A stretch of DNA of 64,000 nt from NCBI GenBank assembly GCA_026419785.1, contig JAODTK010001888.1, positions 186,001-250,000 of the forward strand, in the 5' to 3' direction. Below the pieces are notes generated by a model that saw nothing but the letters and a program-made list of their open reading frames with translations, ran no database searches and was not told where the DNA came from. The stretch is from Sclerodactyla briareus. Lineage: Eukaryota; Echinodermata; Holothuroidea; Dendrochirotida; Sclerodactylidae. Numbering within the stretch: position 1 is the first letter of the stretch; each line of letters opens with the position of its first letter. Both the position numbers and the translations under genes were made by a program. Shown here one piece after another: positions 33,216 through 44,578 of the stretch.

Positions 33216-34809
33216 AACATCTCAGACTTTGAAGAATCAGAACTATTAGAGTCTCTAAACTGTTACTGACGTTACAGTTCGGCAGCTTCCATTACTTTTT
33301 TGTTTTTGTTTTTTTTTTTCGTTTGCAATTACATTACACCCGAGAATTTGTCCATCCAAACTGAAGTCAGTGGGTTTGGAAAGGAATGGTCGGACATTGC
33401 AATGATGAATGAGCCTCGCGGTGTATCTCTTGAACCGAAAGAGCCTTAGAGTTTGTCAAGGGGTTTCCAAGGTTTCACATTTTTTTCTGGTTATCCCCTT
33501 CTAAAATCCATTGAAGTCCAGAGTACAAGGTTACCAGTTTAATGGGATTGGAAGCTCGCTAGTTATCTGCCAGGAGTATATCATTTTATTGAATCAAACC
33601 AAATTGAGATTGAGTTTTCAATCGGAGTAAATGATGGGTTCGTTCATTGGTGTTTGATCGAGACATTATTAAAGACGCGTGATATTACCGGCTATCCGTG
33701 ATACCGGCGTATTATTGTGACTACGTATTTTTCTTTGCGCTAACAAGTTGAAGAGTCGTTGGAGAGGTCATTTGTCGGCGGCGTTAACGGTTGTAGGTGT
33801 GTTGAAGGGGGTAGCTGGGCAGAGATGGCATCTGTATGGGGTTGGCGAGCGTGAGATGAACTAGTAAGAGCTTTTGGAAAGAAAAGGTTGGAGATATATG
33901 CTCATTTATATTATCAGTATGTGGATGCGATAGTTAGTATATTCGGAGGAATTACGTGTCCTGTTAACCTAGCGCTAGGTTAGAGAATACAGTCGAGGAG
34001 TGATGTGATCACTTGTGGTTGTGTTCGAGTGTTTTGTAGGGAGGGATAATCACAGGGCTACATTCAGCGCAACGTTTACATAGTAAGATAGGCTATATGA
34101 CGCAATATATCAGGGACATGCGATGCGGTGTTCTCATGTCGTCACGAGACGACCAGTCGTCTTTTGCCGTTCAACAGTTAATATTCATTGTCCTATATCC
34201 ATTACGGTGGTATGTGACTATATTAGGCAACACAATAATAATTGCTATATTCCTGAGACGTCATGCCAGCGACGTTGTTCCTGGAGATTGTGAATTCCAT
34301 TCCTCGAGAAAAGCATGAGCGCTTCTCGGGGACGTCCACTAAGAATGCGGATATCTTAGGTTTCGGCCATTTTAGGCAATATAACGAAGCCATTTGCATT
34401 AATTTGTTTGTTTGTTTTTTATTAAGGACAAATCCCAACTGATTTGTTTTCGTGATAGAAGTGAACCGTAGCCCGGTCCATGGTGCTCACGTACTGGGTA
34501 ATACTATGGACTGACGTGTACGAGAAAAAAATTCTAATTCATCGTTCAATTTATTGATAAGGAAAATGCTCCACATCCACGGGAATCGTTCTTTAGGTGG
34601 ATTGTGCAGTACGCAACGCTGACGACTGCTCGGAAGTCTACGCCGGTGTAGAATAACAATAATTTTGCTTGTCTTAACATGAATCAACTAGGAGGCCCAG
34701 TGCCGCCGAGGTACTCAATTTAAGCATTCTGATCTTACTGGAATCGTTACTTTGATTTTATAAGATTGCCTGGCGTTATTTTTGCAATTTGTCTTTCTTT
34801 AATATAATG
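33216..34809. other. Unannotated non-coding stretch
   Basis: No secure gene. A T-rich run lies at 33,297-33,320. The plus frame at 34,097-34,318 includes a hydrophobic segment (ILGNTIIIAIFLRR) that superficially resembles a GPCR first membrane helix but has no continuation. A perfect palindrome at 33,965-33,982 is listed separately. Confidence 0.5.
33965..33982. repeat. Perfect 18-bp palindrome
   Basis: TAACCTAGCGCTAGGTTA is self-complementary over its full length with AGCGCT at the centre. No second copy was noticed in the window. It may be a binding site or chance. Confidence 0.6.
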
Positions 34810-34995
34810 TGGTCTCAATTTGACGCGTGATCAGTTTGGCAAGTAATCCGATGATGCTATCTTACATTTTTATTGTCAGTTGATAACATGTCATTAATGC
34901 CTCTTATTACCTCTAGAGTAGGATTATTCTACATCGGCTTGACGTAAAGCATCTCTCATTGATGGTCTCGACGGGAATATGATCGCTATTTTCAT
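34810..34995 (+). repeat. Interspersed repeat family D, copy 3
   Basis: GTGGTCTCAATTTGACGC, GGCAAGTAATCCGATGATGC and, further on, TGATGGTCTCGACGGGAATA align in order with 32,992-33,215. Internal indels of tens of bases separate the conserved blocks. Non-coding. Confidence 0.65.
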
Positions 34996-37060
34996 GGTGA
35001 AAAACCATTTCGTCTCATGTGGAAAACTGAACTATTGACACCCCTCTTGGGGATTTTCATTTTGCAGTTTTACAACACCTGTCACCATGGAGACACAAAC
35101 ATGATTCCCTTTGCTGCAATCTGAGCATGCGACTGATTTGTGATTAGCAAAAGCAATATTCGTTAGCACGCAGACGTGGGTGTTGATTTTCCTTCGAATT
35201 TTGGTAACCAATTTCAAGTCAGTAGGCTCTCAAATGAAGGAGGGAAATCGAGATTGAGATTTGGGATCATACTCCGTTAAATTTTCGAACACAGCTGCAT
35301 AGATAATGACGGGGTTTGCCAGGGCATTTTAGGGCTAAACGTATATTTCACACAGAGGCATAGTTTCTCTTGCCTAGTGCAGGGCGGATGGTGAGTTCGC
35401 CGTATGTAAATGTGTTGGATCGTCCCACGAATGACAATATGAAAATAAATACACAAAACATCTGGCCTCTGAATCCTCTAAAGACATGTCCGACGAAATG
35501 AGCTTTTTTTGTGTGCGGAGTGAGGCTATGGAGGGTTATACGTGCGTATGAGTTGTAGATTAGACACAGATACCTGTGTTGGTTAAAAAGGAGAAGACGG
35601 TCGTGGATCACCGATGAGATGAATAATAAGCTGACAACTCTGGCGTTACCCTTCGGATGTAATTTAGTAGTTTTCTGCCACGAATGATGTACTATATATG
35701 CCTCTCGGCGGTTGGATTCAGGAGGTCAGATTATGTTACTATGAGGTGCGTGGCAGTATGAAGAAGAGGGGGCATAGTGCCAATCCGTTTGAACTCGGGA
35801 CCGTCAGTTGAGAAATAACTGAGGTTTTCTCTAGGCAGTAAGTCTACGCAGTACTTATTGCACTACCAGAATCTCCCTTGCTAAGGATTCCAAATGAAAG
35901 TGTCTGTCGCATCCATGAAGATGGAAACCGTCTCCAAAACCCCACTGAAGTTTATCCAGACTCAAAGTGATTGATCCAAGGTCATCATGTGAGAAACTGA
36001 TAACGTCTAGTGATAGCCCTGGCTCTTGTAGGATACGGAGGATTACACAGCGATCGAGAGGTGTTCACACATGCGTCATGATGTCCATAGAAATTCAGAC
36101 TGATACGTATCACGATTAATGCTTGAAAACCCTCGATTTGTGATGCTTTTAAGCAAGTTAAATGACAAAAACACCCCAATTTCCGAAAACGCTCTCAACA
36201 ACAGCTGACCAAGGGGCTGTCCTAATGCAATACACATATGGCAAATTTGAGACAAGCCTTGTCCTAGGCTCGACATGGCTTGAGCGAGAGATGGGATCTC
36301 AAAGCCATTATACACCGTATCTGCGATTAGATAGTGAGTTCAATTCAAATATCCAATTACCCGATTCTGTAGAGGAAAACCAAACTATGGGCGAAGGGAG
36401 GGGCGGAAAACTGAATATGCGCTGATGAACGTTTGTTTTTCGAAACAATGGATGAAGTCCCATCAATCTGGACTGCGTTTACGGAGGGCTGTCGTTAAGT
36501 TCCAATAACTAGAATTTGAAACTTTCGAACTCCATATCAATTCGAGAAATAACAGTCTATTAAGAGTTAGAAATGTCAGCTAGACAATTTGGGTGTATTG
36601 CTCATGATTTAGATTGCGATCAGTTCCACTTTAGGATTTTCCTCACTATGATACTAACATCGAAAAAATAACTGCTCGAAGTGTATGTCCATCGCTAATA
36701 CTAGTCTCGCTTGCACACAACAGGCGAATAACTTTCGTGAACCCTGAAGGTACACGACGAAATAATTTTATTTTGAATGATATGGGGGCGGGGGCTTTCC
36801 GCAAATGTAGCATTGAAACTCGGAGCACCTGACCACAGGCGCGTTCTATCCTGTGATTGACATAAATCACTTGAGGCACGGCAGTCCAGCGCTAAAGAAG
36901 GACACAAATCGCAAAAGACGGACAGAGAGGGGTCGAAATCATGCACACAAGGTCCGCGAATTCTGTGAATCGTGACTGTGGACCATCGCTGTCACTTTCA
37001 AATTCTCAAATAAACGTGATAACCTTCTAATGGCTTCATTCGGCCCGAAACAATTGGAAT
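34996..37060. other. Unannotated non-coding stretch
   Basis: No gene was recognised. Minus frames at 35,348-35,611, 36,076-36,315 and 36,646-36,946 are of chance length. The first has a faint echo of L2-like tail wording (YGELTIRPAL) that was judged too weak to call. Confidence 0.5.
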
Positions 37061-37078
37061 GGGGGGGGGGGGGGGGGG
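37061..37078. repeat. G18 homopolymer
   Basis: Eighteen consecutive G. It is the longest of many G or C runs in the window and could form a quadruplex; its length may also be affected by sequencing error. Confidence 0.9.
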
Positions 37079-37247
37079 AAGCAACGAGCATATCTTCCTG
37101 AATGAGAGATGCTCGCGTACAGTTAGGCCAAGGAAATTAATAGGTAGGCCCATACTATTGGATGGGGACGAGTAGCTGGGGTTTCTAGATGAAGAAGATC
37201 AGGGATTCAGGTGGGTGACAAAATAGTTGGAAAGTTCGCGGAGTTAG

Positions 37248-37312
37248 CTATATCTATATATATATATATATATATACTATATATATATATAATATATATA
37301 TATATAATATAT

Positions 37313-37354
<42 letters not shown>

Positions 37355-37388
37355 ATATAAATTTATATTTTATTCATTTATTTATATA
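37248..37388. repeat. (TA)n microsatellite, long and interrupted
   Basis: About 140 bp of alternating TA with several single-base phase breaks, continuing into ATTTATATTTTATTCATTTATTT. It ends 36 bp before the plus-strand CTGACGA hairpin element. Confidence 0.95.
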
Positions 37389-37424
37389 CATAGTGACATG
37401 GTCCACGTGCCATTACTTACGCTG

Positions 37425-37450
37425 CTGACGAAGAGACAGGGTCTCGAAAA
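37425..37450 (+). ncRNA. CTGACGA-hairpin-GAAA element, copy 2
   Basis: The order is CTGACGA, then A, then GAGAC, then AGG, then GTCTC, then GAAAA. The 5-bp stem is perfect and differs at several positions from the stem of the copy at 8,130-8,157, yet pairing is kept, the loop AGG is identical, and the flanking CTGACGA and GAAA are identical. Upstream both copies have TATTTATA within about 60 bp. This pattern is what a selected RNA hairpin would leave. It matches helix II and its flanks in the hammerhead core. No helix I partner for the upstream ACGCTG was found downstream. No Penelope-like RT or GIY-YIG sequence was recognised nearby. Confidence 0.5.
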
Positions 37451-39049
37451 ATGCCGGTGTGTTTCGTATGTTCTGTTTATCATGCTGGTAATGAAGGTAA
37501 TAAGTGCCTTCCGTTTGAACCATTGCTCAACCGCTATTCATTCTGTATGTATATACACACTGGCTCCTGTGAAATACCAAGAAAAAACTGCTCTGTAGGA
37601 TTCCATTGATTGTGTCATCTCCATAATTCTTTTGCAGCGCTATGAAGAGAAGTAATAATCTCTAGACAAGAAATACTTGATAGGAATAACGCTGGAAAAC
37701 GCCGATATCATTGCCAAACAATGCACCATCACTAACCCCTTCTGAAAATTACCGCGCCCTTGAATTTTTTCTTCCCAATATCTCGTTTAGAGTTGGGCTT
37801 CATCATCACATTCGGTTTTCCCACGCAGTCCTTTTCTTCTGGCATCCCTACTCGTTTTAGGGGCCCAATGGAATCGAACAAATGATAGTGAATGCGTTCA
37901 ACAATTCGAACGTGAAAGCACGTGAGGAATCCCATCTTCAGGATATTATAATTCCAATCGAAGGAAATACTACCCTATCTGTTCCTCTCTTTACTTCCTG
38001 TTAAGGCTGTTCCAGCTATGACATACATTTCCTTCCCTGCTTCTCTTCACTGCGTTGTGCAATTGACCGAAGGGAAGTAACACGTCGGCATGTTCAACCT
38101 TGTCCTTGGAAAACCCCATTCCTGTGATACATGGACCAATATCCACTAACGGTTTACCTTGAACGTGGTTTCGACATTCAAAACTATACCGTACTTGCGA
38201 TGAACTCAACGATTCAGAGAAATCTGGCGAACCATTTTGTACCACGCAACTGAATTTAGCAGTGAATCATTTACATAGGCCTATATTATAATAATCTTTC
38301 ATACAACAATCTGTACTGTAGCACGATAATATTATTTAAAATTAACGGGTATTAGTGAATATGGCTGAAGAAAGAGAGAGGGAGAATAAACAAAATCGCT
38401 ACAAATGTGTGCAGATGAGGTTTGATTTAATTTCGTCCGAGTTTTGCATACATTCTACTACATGTCCTGTACCTGAGTTTTCACTGAGCATGTGCATACG
38501 TTTTGCGAATAACACTGCATATACACACAGGTCTCCGATAAGACTGGTTCTCCGATCATGAACGACCTCCCAACCGTAATTTGAATATTAATAATAACCT
38601 GCCTCCTCAGAAATAGCTCAAAAAATGATTAATTATTAATTTCGCCTTCAGGGGGAGCCCCCCCGCCAAACCAAGAACCAATTAAAACACCAAAACAGGA
38701 AACAGTTGTGGTCACTGGCATGGCTATTCATATGGTTGAATTCTATGGACGAATTTGTTCTGCTATGATGTTTCCTTCCAAATGATACGCGGAAAAAAAA
38801 AACTTTATATCACTTCAATCTAATGGTCGTGATTCCTATAGACGTTTGGGTAGTTTCCGATCTCCCTTATTTAGCTGAATGACTCGCTTTTTCCGCTACG
38901 CTACACCCATAGAATTATACATAGCGACGTAATCTTGTCGACTTATTTGACTTGTTTTTTGCTTATACGCCTCGTGGTTTATCTTCCCATTATGATGCTC
39001 CCCACCCGAAGGTGCTTCATCTGACTAAGGGAATCCTGAGTCGGAAATT
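37451..39049. other. Unannotated non-coding stretch
   Basis: No gene was recognised. Two minus-strand frames (37,732-37,935 and 37,991-38,245) are not low complexity but match no family and are not joined by clear splice sites. A GGGGGAGCCCCCCC inverted repeat lies near 38,651-38,664. Confidence 0.45.
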
Positions 39050-39330
39050 GTAGTGGCTCCCGTTTTTGGGTGCTGAAGGACCGCGGCGAATCTCCCTATT
39101 TTTCCGAAGAGGGCTTAGTAACGAGGCAGGGGTGAGAACTCCTGCTCCCGGGATCGCCATTTAACATCCCCATCCGACAGACGAGAGTTTAGCTTCACTC
39201 GTGGCAGCCACTTCATGAGAAAGGAGCGGAGTGGGAATTTGATGGTCTTGCGACACCCGGGTTTTGAACCAGGGCCATCTAGCATTGCAGGCAGATACTC
39301 TACCGTCTCTGCCACCTCGCCGCTTATATT
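39050..39330 (-). mobile_element. tRNA-derived SINE
   Basis: On the minus strand the unit starts near 39,325 with GGCGAGGTGGCAGAGACGG, whose TGGCAGAGACGG (39,303-39,314) is A-box-like. Thirty bases later is GGTTCAAAACCC (39,259-39,270), a B-box-like sequence. Between them the fold region TCTGCCTGCAATGCTAGA mimics an anticodon arm. The body contains CTGTCGGATGGGGATGTTAAA, resembling the TCGGATGGGACGTTAAA phrase of several animal SINEs, and CGATCCCGGGAGCAGG. The spacing of the two boxes and the head-body order fit a tRNA-related SINE. It is not an intact tRNA gene, because the acceptor stem is absent and the D and anticodon stems mispair. The 3' end is uncertain and may extend towards 39,000. 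Confidence 0.7.
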
Positions 39331-39534
39331 TAATGACTAGGTGATTGAAGCACTCGTCAACCACCCCTCTCCAACCCATCTCGCTCGAGATAATTTAGTA
39401 GACTTATGGCGTGACACAGGAAAAGTTGGAAACGGGTCTTAAGTCTGATCTCATTCTTTGTTTGATTTACTAGTGGACGGGGACCTGGCTTTTGGAAATT
39501 TATTATTTCATTGTTAAAGAAGGATGATTACCGT

Positions 39535-39536
<2 letters not shown>

Positions 39537-39568
<32 letters not shown>
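39537..39568 (+). repeat. Poly-A tract, 32 bases
   Basis: An uninterrupted A32. It could be the tail of a plus-strand retroposed sequence, but nothing recognisable precedes it. No target-site duplication was apparent. Confidence 0.9.
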
Positions 39569-39570
<2 letters not shown>

Positions 39571-39785
39571 ATCAATGAAGATTTGTTGCGCATGGCGTGG
39601 ATATGATCACTTTACTAATCCAGCTCTGAAGTGGGAGTTTTTAAAACATAACATCCGTAAAATTAGCATCAAGTTTAGTAAAAATCTAGCAAAGCAGAGA
39701 AGACAACGGGAAAAAAGGATCAACATTACATTGGTAGGTGGGAGTGATCGACACAAATAGTTTACTATTTGAAATTGAAAGGGAA

Positions 39786-39828
39786 CTAAACTAACTAACT
39801 AACTAACTAACTGAATAAATAAATAAAT
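39786..39828. repeat. (CTAA)n followed by (AAAT)n
   Basis: About six CTAA units, a GAAT junction, then about three AAAT units. It is a compound tetranucleotide microsatellite of the same CTAA type as the longer tract at 44,467. Confidence 0.85.
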
Positions 39829-42800
39829 GATAAAATTTCTTGTAACTAAGTGTGGTAAAATTATTTAATTATAATTTTCATATTACCCATCATTTAGCGA
39901 CCTTCAGTGATCTGCCAAAATCATTTTCACGATTATCAGCAAATGATCTGATTTATTACTCCTGCATGCGGCAGGGTGATCTCTCGATAACAGCAACTGC
40001 GAAATCCCTTGTAACAGTACTCTATATTTGACAGTTATCGGTGTCCTTTATAATTGACAGGATGATACGGCGAATTCATATAACAGACTAGACAGACGTT
40101 GATCATTTCACAGGCACATTGCACTCTGTGCATAGGTTATTCTTTGACACTTAGTGGCAATTCAGTTTAAGTATGTCCATATTAAGATGTTCACTACAAA
40201 ACTGTTATGTAAATTTATTACCTCCCAGGTCGCTCAGCTTCCTGGGTTTTATCCGTTTTCTTCCTGCTCGGCATGTCTTTCTTACACGTTCGTCGATCGA
40301 CGAAAACATATTGTATATAGTTAATTACTACCGTTAGGTGAGTGGAGCACTTTCAAACAGTTGACATCTTTACAGACCTCGGTTATATCAATTATATGCT
40401 GCTCTGGTAATGTGCGTGTTTTTTATGGTTGTGTCTCTGCTGTGGGGCTTATACTTTAAAGTCAATGTATCTGTATGACTACCGTCTAGCTTGCGGTCTC
40501 GGGGATATTCTCTCATGACAGTAACTGTGAAAGGTTGAGCATATACCACGCTTCTAGTGTGTCCTCTAATTATGTCCTCTTGAAAAGTGTAAAACAATCA
40601 TACAGATATTAATGATGGTTGATGTCCATCGCACTTTCCATACGCTCGCTTTGAATTTAGAGCATCTTCTTTGTCCCGTTGGTCCATTATTAAAAGATAC
40701 AGAAGCGATAATGAAGAGTGGACTCTGCATATCGCAATTTTATATCACTCAGTGTGAACGAATTCTACTGCTGCCCTGGTCATACATTTGCCTCATGCAT
40801 CACATGCAAATCCGGCAACCCCACTCATAGTTTTGTTGTGACTCCCCTTCAAATAATGGCAACCCCATCTTAATAACCTTCCCGTCGATTCGATTCGCCA
40901 CGAGAGAACAACTCGAGGAAGTGGTTTCGCGTCCTTCACGAAATCAACCGAACTACATGCAATATGAAAATTAAACGATCTATTCTTTTGTAGATGGAAT
41001 CACCTCATCGCAGACATATCTTGTCAGTTTTGAACATTCTCCTACTAACATCTGTAGTCTACCACAGACTGAATAATCGACGAACCTCCGACCAGATCGA
41101 GTATCACTTTCCTGGGGGCGTCAGAAAAAGAAACACCTCCCGTCGACTCGATTGGACCTGGGAAAAATGAACGTAATTTATTCGCTCCAAACAGGTTGAC
41201 TCCAAAACATTTGAAATTTGCTGATGGATTTTTGTGATGTTAGTGTTCATCCATCATGTTACGAAACACTCGTTTACCTCTTTATCTTTGAAAACCATTC
41301 AGTTAGAACAGTTGATCAATTGTTTAATAGCGTTTTTGTCAGTGTTACTAGCTATCACAGATAAGAGACCCGATCAACTCTTTTCGTTATATAATGCGGT
41401 TGAATCTAATGTCGACAATCATCTCAATGCTGCCCATTGGTTGTTAGAAAACTAAATTGGAATGGGCACCTTTCGGCTGGGTTTTGAAGTCCGAATGAAG
41501 GAGATAAAGTGACTAAGAACGGTATTAATTGTGAAAGTGGAATGGAATGTAGAACTCTCTCTATTAAATAGTTAGGGAACGACGAAAATTGTCACTCGTG
41601 GTTCGGTAAATCCCTTAATTTATCCTCGACCGCGCACTCACGCGCTGCGCAACGCACATCACACGCACACACACGCCCACACCACCACCCACACAAACAT
41701 ACCAAATAAGGAGTGTTGTCAGGCGTTCTATAATGTTGAATCCATCACCAAAACCGATTCGTATCACCGTTTACTATTAGGTCCCTAACTAAGCTACATT
41801 GATTAACAAAATACACCATCGAAATAGACCAACCGTAAAGAAAAGAAACCTGAGTATCATATGTGTTTCCATGACGAAGTCCAACAACATTCACGGAATC
41901 TAGAAGTGGTTATAAAACACCCCGAATATCCAGTTTACGTGGATCTGCCTAACACGCTCACTCTTACAAAGATAAACGCTTGTGTTGTTTACAACTGAAT
42001 GGAAACCCAATCTCCGGAATCAATCTATTACATTCCTCTTGAGATATCGTGAACAAACTGGTTTAGGTATTTACATAGACCGCCATAGACCAATGGGCAT
42101 TGGTCAATTAGGACTTAGCATTGCAATTTAACGCAGAACGACAGGCCATTACTACTTTGTTTGATGGGTAATGCATTAATAATGAGTCCGTTCATGCCCC
42201 GTCAAGTGTCACTTATCGAACACGACAATTCGGACTTCAACTGTTTAATTTACTCTTGAATCGATATCATTCCGACAGTCTCTGTCAAGTTTGTGAAGTG
42301 TTTTTTTTTTTTCCTCTCATACAGCAGGTACGTTACTGAACTCATTTGTGAATTCCCTAATGGGGGTCCCACCGTCTGAAAGGTGGTGTCGAAGTGGTCA
42401 AGGAGGACATTTATTTAGCATGACAATAAATATGGATGCAAGACAGAGTGGAGAAAACTACATCCTCATATTTCCATCGCTGTGCATCGGAAGCAACGTG
42501 CCACCCGTGTACTTCATTTTCACTTGTCGTCCGGACTTTTTGCTTTGCCATCGTATCGACCATTGTTGTATCCTATTCCGTGCATAGCTAAATCTCCGAG
42601 TTACTATTCGACATAATATAACTGATATGTCACACTTGATATTCTATTTTGTCTGTTAAAATTCAATTTCCAAGGTGAATTCCGCAATTCATACTCCACT
42701 TCTGTGGCAGTATTGGCGAGAATCAAATAGAAAAAAATGGATATTCTGCTTAGAATCGTTAGTATGTACAATACATTTATCACCTGATCAGATGACTTTT

Positions 42801-43849
42801 GTGACTAGTGACTGTTACAATCTGTAATCGCAAATGCATGCGAAGTATATGTATGCGATGCAGGCAAGTGGTAAAACTTGTGGCGCCGGAATGGCGGTTT
42901 TATAGTACCGCTCGCAATTTGAAATTCGATAATCTCTTCGAGGCATTTCTCCGGTTTGTTAGTATCTTCTTAATAGAGGAGGTTGTTGTTAATTCACAAA
43001 TGGGTACTTTGAAAATCAAACCAAGTGATTAGTATTACGAATAGCTTGGTTAGAAATCATGAAAGAGGATTTTTTGTTTTTTTAATTCCCTACGCAACGG
43101 TAGAGAGAGAACCTTCAAACTTTACTTGAATTCTTCACTTTCTAGTTGTGAACGCCACTAACGTTTTCTTAGGGTATATTTCTAATTTCGTTTCGCAGTA
43201 AATTCAGACGTTTTTTTCCTTTGTGGCCATTCTCATGGCACAAATTCGATAATCAATAGTGTAGATGAAAACATTACTATTATTGAACTAGCTAACCAGC
43301 TGTGTGATTTCCTGTTTGGGCAAGGCGGTCAAATGTAAGTATACGGTAGTTAGCTAATTCCATGACCAGGATCTGCCAGTAGAGGTAGCCTCACTCCCTT
43401 TCTCTCTGAGACTCGGATTTCAAAGGGGCGTACTTTTTTGATGTTGGATAAAGTGGAATGACACAACAGGGCTGAAAAATTTAATTTCTGCCCGTAGAAA
43501 AAATCATAGCTGGTAAACGACCACACAGACATTTCGATTCTGATTCTGATTGTATTCTGTAATCAGCAGTTTTAGAAAACGAGAATATAGGGCAGCTGAG
43601 CGACACATAGCACTTTCCAGCTTAAGGTATTTTCCTGAAGCTGATCCCGCGAGCTCTTCACAAAACATCATTTTAGTGGTCTTCGAACCTTCTACTCTAT
43701 CTTATAAACTTATTGCCATATGCGGTTTAACTAATTGCATTGTCATAAGAAGCAATGTTCATTTCTCAAAATCTCATTTGTTCAACGATAATACCTGCTT
43801 CCCTGAATCTATTCCATGTAGGATAAAAAAAAAAAAAACACGTAGGAGA
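39829..43849. other. Long stretch without recognisable genes
   Basis: About 4 kb with no gene recognised. A CA-rich, microsatellite-like segment lies at about 41,636-41,700, and a T10 run at 42,301-42,312. Open frames at 40,612-40,830, 41,234-41,455, 42,348-42,587 and 43,550-43,870 match nothing known. A short motif at 42,953-42,979 recurs at 62,626 (listed). Confidence 0.5.
42953..42979 (+). repeat. Short repeated motif E, copy 1
   Basis: GTTTGTTAGTAT followed by CTTCT(T)AATA(G/A)(A/G)GG recurs at 62,626-62,653 with only a few differences. Both copies are preceded within 60 bp by TTGAAAT. The unit may be larger but diverged. Confidence 0.4.
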
Positions 43850-44345
43850 CCGTCGCTCAAACCACTATAGAACTACCACCACTTGGTAAAGCAGACCATA
43901 ATTCATTCAGCATCATCTGCAAATTCCTGCCCGTTGTTGAAAAGGAGAGGCCGCTAGGAAATATGCATCGTGACACAATAAGGCGATCGCTGCCTGGGCC
44001 ACCTTCAACACGGTATTAGGCACGGGACTGGAGTGACTCCTTTGTTACAGCAAAAGACCTGGATGAGCTGTCAGAAACGGCCACCGACTGTATCAAGTCT
44101 TGTCATCCATACAGAACAGATCGAAGTATTTCCAAACAACGAATCGCGGTTTTCCGGACGGGTGAACAGTTGACCAATGAGAAGAAAGTCTCTCCGCGAT
44201 TTGAACTGACAGAAGGTGACTGCAGAAGAGACGGCCAAATACGAGACAGAATAGAGGGTCACTTGACAACAACATGAAACGCGTCTGGGAGGAATGTGAA
44301 CGGATGTGCGGGTATTACCTTTTTATAACCGTTTTGACATTCTTG
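43850..44345 (+). mobile_element. CR1/Rex1-like fragment: endonuclease end to RT linker
   Basis: From 43,873 a plus frame runs 134 codons to a TGA at 44,275 with only one internal stop (near 44,016). It begins LPPLGKADHNS, the conserved PPLG(K/R)(A/S)DHN end of the endonuclease domain, where the histidine is catalytic. It continues with LPVVEKERP, then KDLDELSETATD(C)IK, matching the DLDELTETVTSYI linker of Rex1/CR1 elements. After a frame change near 44,260 comes NNMKRVWEECERMCGY (44,268-44,315), matching NNMKxVWEGMRxMTGY just before the RT. No RT follows; about 120 bp later lies a (CTAA)n tract. It is a truncated, inactive copy, but its coding is unusually well kept. Confidence 0.82.
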
Positions 44346-44466
44346 ACTACTCGAATTTCAAAATTATGACGCTTCCAAATTCTTCTCCTAGGAAATCTGA
44401 AACTGCAATTTATTATCCATTTTATTCAGTGGGTTACCAATCCCAGCCCCCATCTCGCGTCTCCTT

Positions 44467-44578
44467 CTAACTAACTAACTACTAACTAACTAACTACTAA
44501 CTAACTAACTACTAACTAACTACTAACTAACTACTAACTACCTAACTAACTAACTACTAACTAACTAACTAACTAACT
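44467..44578. repeat. (CTAA)n microsatellite with CTA slips
   Basis: About 112 bp of CTAACTAA interspersed with ACTACTAA units, giving a semi-regular higher-order pattern. It sits 120 bp downstream of a retrotransposon fragment. Confidence 0.95.

Noticed and set aside
34097-34318. GPCR first transmembrane helix (ILGNTIIIAIFLRR)
   Set aside because: The GN-helix resemblance is short, and no second helix, DRY motif or continuation exists in any frame nearby.
35348-35611. L2-like retroelement tail (YGELTIRPAL)
   Set aside because: One loose motif only, no LHWLPV or LRS block, no terminal repeat.
35740-35890. tRNA-like A and B boxes on the minus strand
   Set aside because: The B-box lacks its final CC, the A-box is poor, and no tRNA fold is formed.
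39240-39330. Functional tRNA gene
   Set aside because: Boxes are present but the acceptor stem is missing and the D and anticodon stems mispair; the downstream body fits a SINE.
43905-43930. FADD-like RT motif on the minus strand (EFADDAE)
   Set aside because: It is the antisense of the plus-strand endonuclease fragment, which has many matching motifs; the minus reading has none beside it.
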